Source of the DNA: GWF sp031972135
GTDB taxonomy: Bacteria; Patescibacteriota; Microgenomatia; UBA1400; UBA12108
Reading direction: 5' to 3'
NCBI GenBank assembly: GCA_031972135.1
Contig: DALYFH010000026.1
Location: forward strand, 1-13,768
Length of the DNA stretch: 13,768 bases
Positions 12,481-13,768 of this stretch are shown piece after piece. A program made the translations under genes and the position numbers. Position 1 is the first letter of the stretch, and each line of letters opens with the position of its first letter. Below the pieces are notes generated by a model. That model saw only the letters and a list, made by a program, of their open reading frames with translations, did not search any database and was not told where the DNA came from.

Positions 12481-13768
12481 ATGGCTCGTCGTGGTCGTCG
12501 CAAAAATCCATTCAAACTCAAGCTTCGCAAAGAGATCGTCTATAGTGTGGTCTCGATCCTCTTCTTGGTAGCATCCGCTGTGGTTATGTTGAGCTTTACT
12601 CGCAGTAGTCCCGTACTCAGTGATATTTATCTAGTCTTGTTTAGAGCCTTTGGCTGGACTATGTTGATTTTGCCATTCCTTTTAATCTCTATCGGACTCA
12701 TGATGATGTCGCTCAAATGGGCTATTGCCTCACCCAATCTGCTCTTAGGTGGACTGCTAGTCTTTATGGGGTCCCTTGGTGTTACTCAGGCAGGCGAGCT
12801 AGGCTTAGTTATTTCTGAGGCCTTAGGTGCGCTAGTAGGCAGTATAGGCGCAAACATTATCACTAGCGCCACTATTCTAATTGGCGCTATGGTTATTACC
12901 AATACTCCACTCGAAGAACTGGTCATGGGTATGGGTCGATTGCTCGGGAGCTTTCAGGCTATATTCTCTTGGATGTTTGTCAAAAAAGACGACTTTGGTG
13001 ACCCAGTAAAAAAAGTCACTACCAAGCCACTCTTCCAAGACGATGCCGAAACCAAGATTAATATTCCTAGTAGCACAGCAGCTCCAGCCGTTGAGGCAGT
13101 AAAAACAGCCAAAGCAGCACCCAAGGACAAAAATCCCAATCACGAATTTGAGACTACGCTAACTGGTGTCAAAGATGGCACAACTAAGATCTGGAAGTAC
13201 CCATCTCTAAACCTACTCTCAGCCCAAAAAGGTGCCAAGGCCGACCGAGGTGACATCAAAGAGAACGCAAGTATCATCGAGAGCACTCTCGATTCTTTTG
13301 GTATTAGAGCCAAAGTAATGGAGGTAAACGGTGGTCCTGCTGTTACGCAGTATGCTATCCGCATTGCCGAGGGTACTAAGCTCAGCAAAATCAAAGGCTT
13401 ATCTACTGACTTAGCACTAGCACTCGCTGCCCCAACAGGTCAAATCCGTATCGAAGCCCCTATTCCTGGTCGCAACTTGGTAGGTCTCGAGATCCCCAAC
13501 CGCTCGCCAGAATACGTGACCTTACAAGAGATCATGACTCACCCCGACATGAAAAAAGAAAAATCAAGGCTCGCGGTCGGCCTAGGTCTCGGAGTCTCTG
13601 GCGCCCCAATCATTGCTGATATCAAAAAGATGCCCCATATCCTGGTTGCTGGCTCAACTGGCTCTGGTAAGTCTGTCTGTATTAATACCATTATCACAAC
13701 GCTTCTTTATCGCAACTCTCCTCAAGAACTGCGATTCATCCTAGTTGATCCAAAAAGGGTCGAGTTGA
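12481..13768 (+). CDS. ftsK: DNA translocase FtsK/SpoIIIE (N-terminal part)
   Basis: FtsK pumps chromosomal DNA through the closing septum, coupling segregation with division. The frame is open from ATG 12481 to the window edge (429 residues) and is cut by the edge, not by a mutation. A basic N-terminus (MARRGRRKNPFKLKLRK) leads into about four transmembrane segments (near 20-40, 50-75, 84-100, 115-139), then a short Ala/Lys linker (about 195-215). The alpha domain starts at WKYPSLNLL and continues through VTQYAIRIAEGTKLSKI and RIEAPIPGRNLVGLEIPN. The motor begins with Walker A GSTGSGKS (391-398), and the last visible residues are ILVDPKRVEL. The linker is short compared with E. coli FtsK. 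The gamma domain is not in view. Confidence 0.95.
   Translation, partial: MARRGRRKNPFKLKLRKEIVYSVVSILFLVASAVVMLSFTRSSPVLSDIYLVLFRAFGWTMLILPFLLISIGLMMMSLKWAIASPNLLLGGLLVFMGSLGVTQAGELGLVISEALGALVGSIGANIITSATILIGAMVITNTPLEELVMGMGRLLGSFQAIFSWMFVKKDDFGDPVKKVTTKPLFQDDAETKINIPSSTAAPAVEAVKTAKAAPKDKNPNHEFETTLTGVKDGTTKIWKYPSLNLLSAQKGAKADRGDIKENASIIESTLDSFGIRAKVMEVNGGPAVTQYAIRIAEGTKLSKIKGLSTDLALALAAPTGQIRIEAPIPGRNLVGLEIPNRSPEYVTLQEIMTHPDMKKEKSRLAVGLGLGVSGAPIIADIKKMPHILVAGSTGSGKSVCINTIITTLLYRNSPQELRFILVDPKRVEL

Noticed and set aside
1..13768. Possible TGA recoding as glycine, as in Gracilibacteria/SR1
   Set aside because: Natural ends of nusA, the coiled-coil gene and the PsbP-like gene are TGA at sensible family lengths, and conserved glycines use GGN codons.

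Overview
The window looks like chromosome from a small-genome bacterium, most likely of the Candidate Phyla Radiation (Patescibacteria, possibly Microgenomates). This is inferred from the shortened NusA (411 aa), an IF-2 with no N-terminal extension (486 aa), a collapsed nusA-infB-rpsO-pnp locus, and lineage-style hypothetical secreted proteins. The taxon is not proven. The genetic code looks standard: TGA ends nusA and other genes, so the TGA-to-glycine code of Gracilibacteria/SR1 is not in use. All convincing genes are on the + strand and tightly packed; no gap exceeds 140 bases. I see no tRNA, rRNA, CRISPR array, insertion sequence or prophage.

Layout. 1-968: the end of an unidentified gene, a secreted coiled-coil protein and a small lipoprotein, closely spaced and probably co-transcribed. 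969-1106: a promoter, a terminator-like hairpin and a hairpin masking the ribosome binding site of nusA. 1107-4757: nusA, infB and a DHH-like protein that has lost its catalytic residues; the infB binding site lies in a copy of a widespread dispersed repeat. 4765-7390: a strong promoter, rpsO, pnp with an RGG-type tail, and a strong terminator. 7407-9700: a membrane-anchored protein with two PsbP-like domains, overlapping by 4 bases an L,D-transpeptidase. 9703-12444: a Lon-type AAA+ ATPase lacking the peptidase domain, then RNase J. 12481-end: the first 429 residues of an FtsK/SpoIIIE DNA translocase.

Functionally this is a core block for transcription elongation and termination (NusA), translation initiation (IF-2), the small ribosomal subunit (S15) and RNA turnover (PNPase, RNase J), followed by cell-envelope and division functions (L,D-transpeptidase, FtsK). 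The most unusual signals are in proteins of known families with altered key parts: the peptidase-less Lon, RNase J with glycine at the usual motif C zinc-ligand position, and the DHH pseudoenzyme. There are also signs of leaderless mRNA: -10 boxes placed 6 bases before ATG. I found no evidence for a wholly new defence or mobile system.
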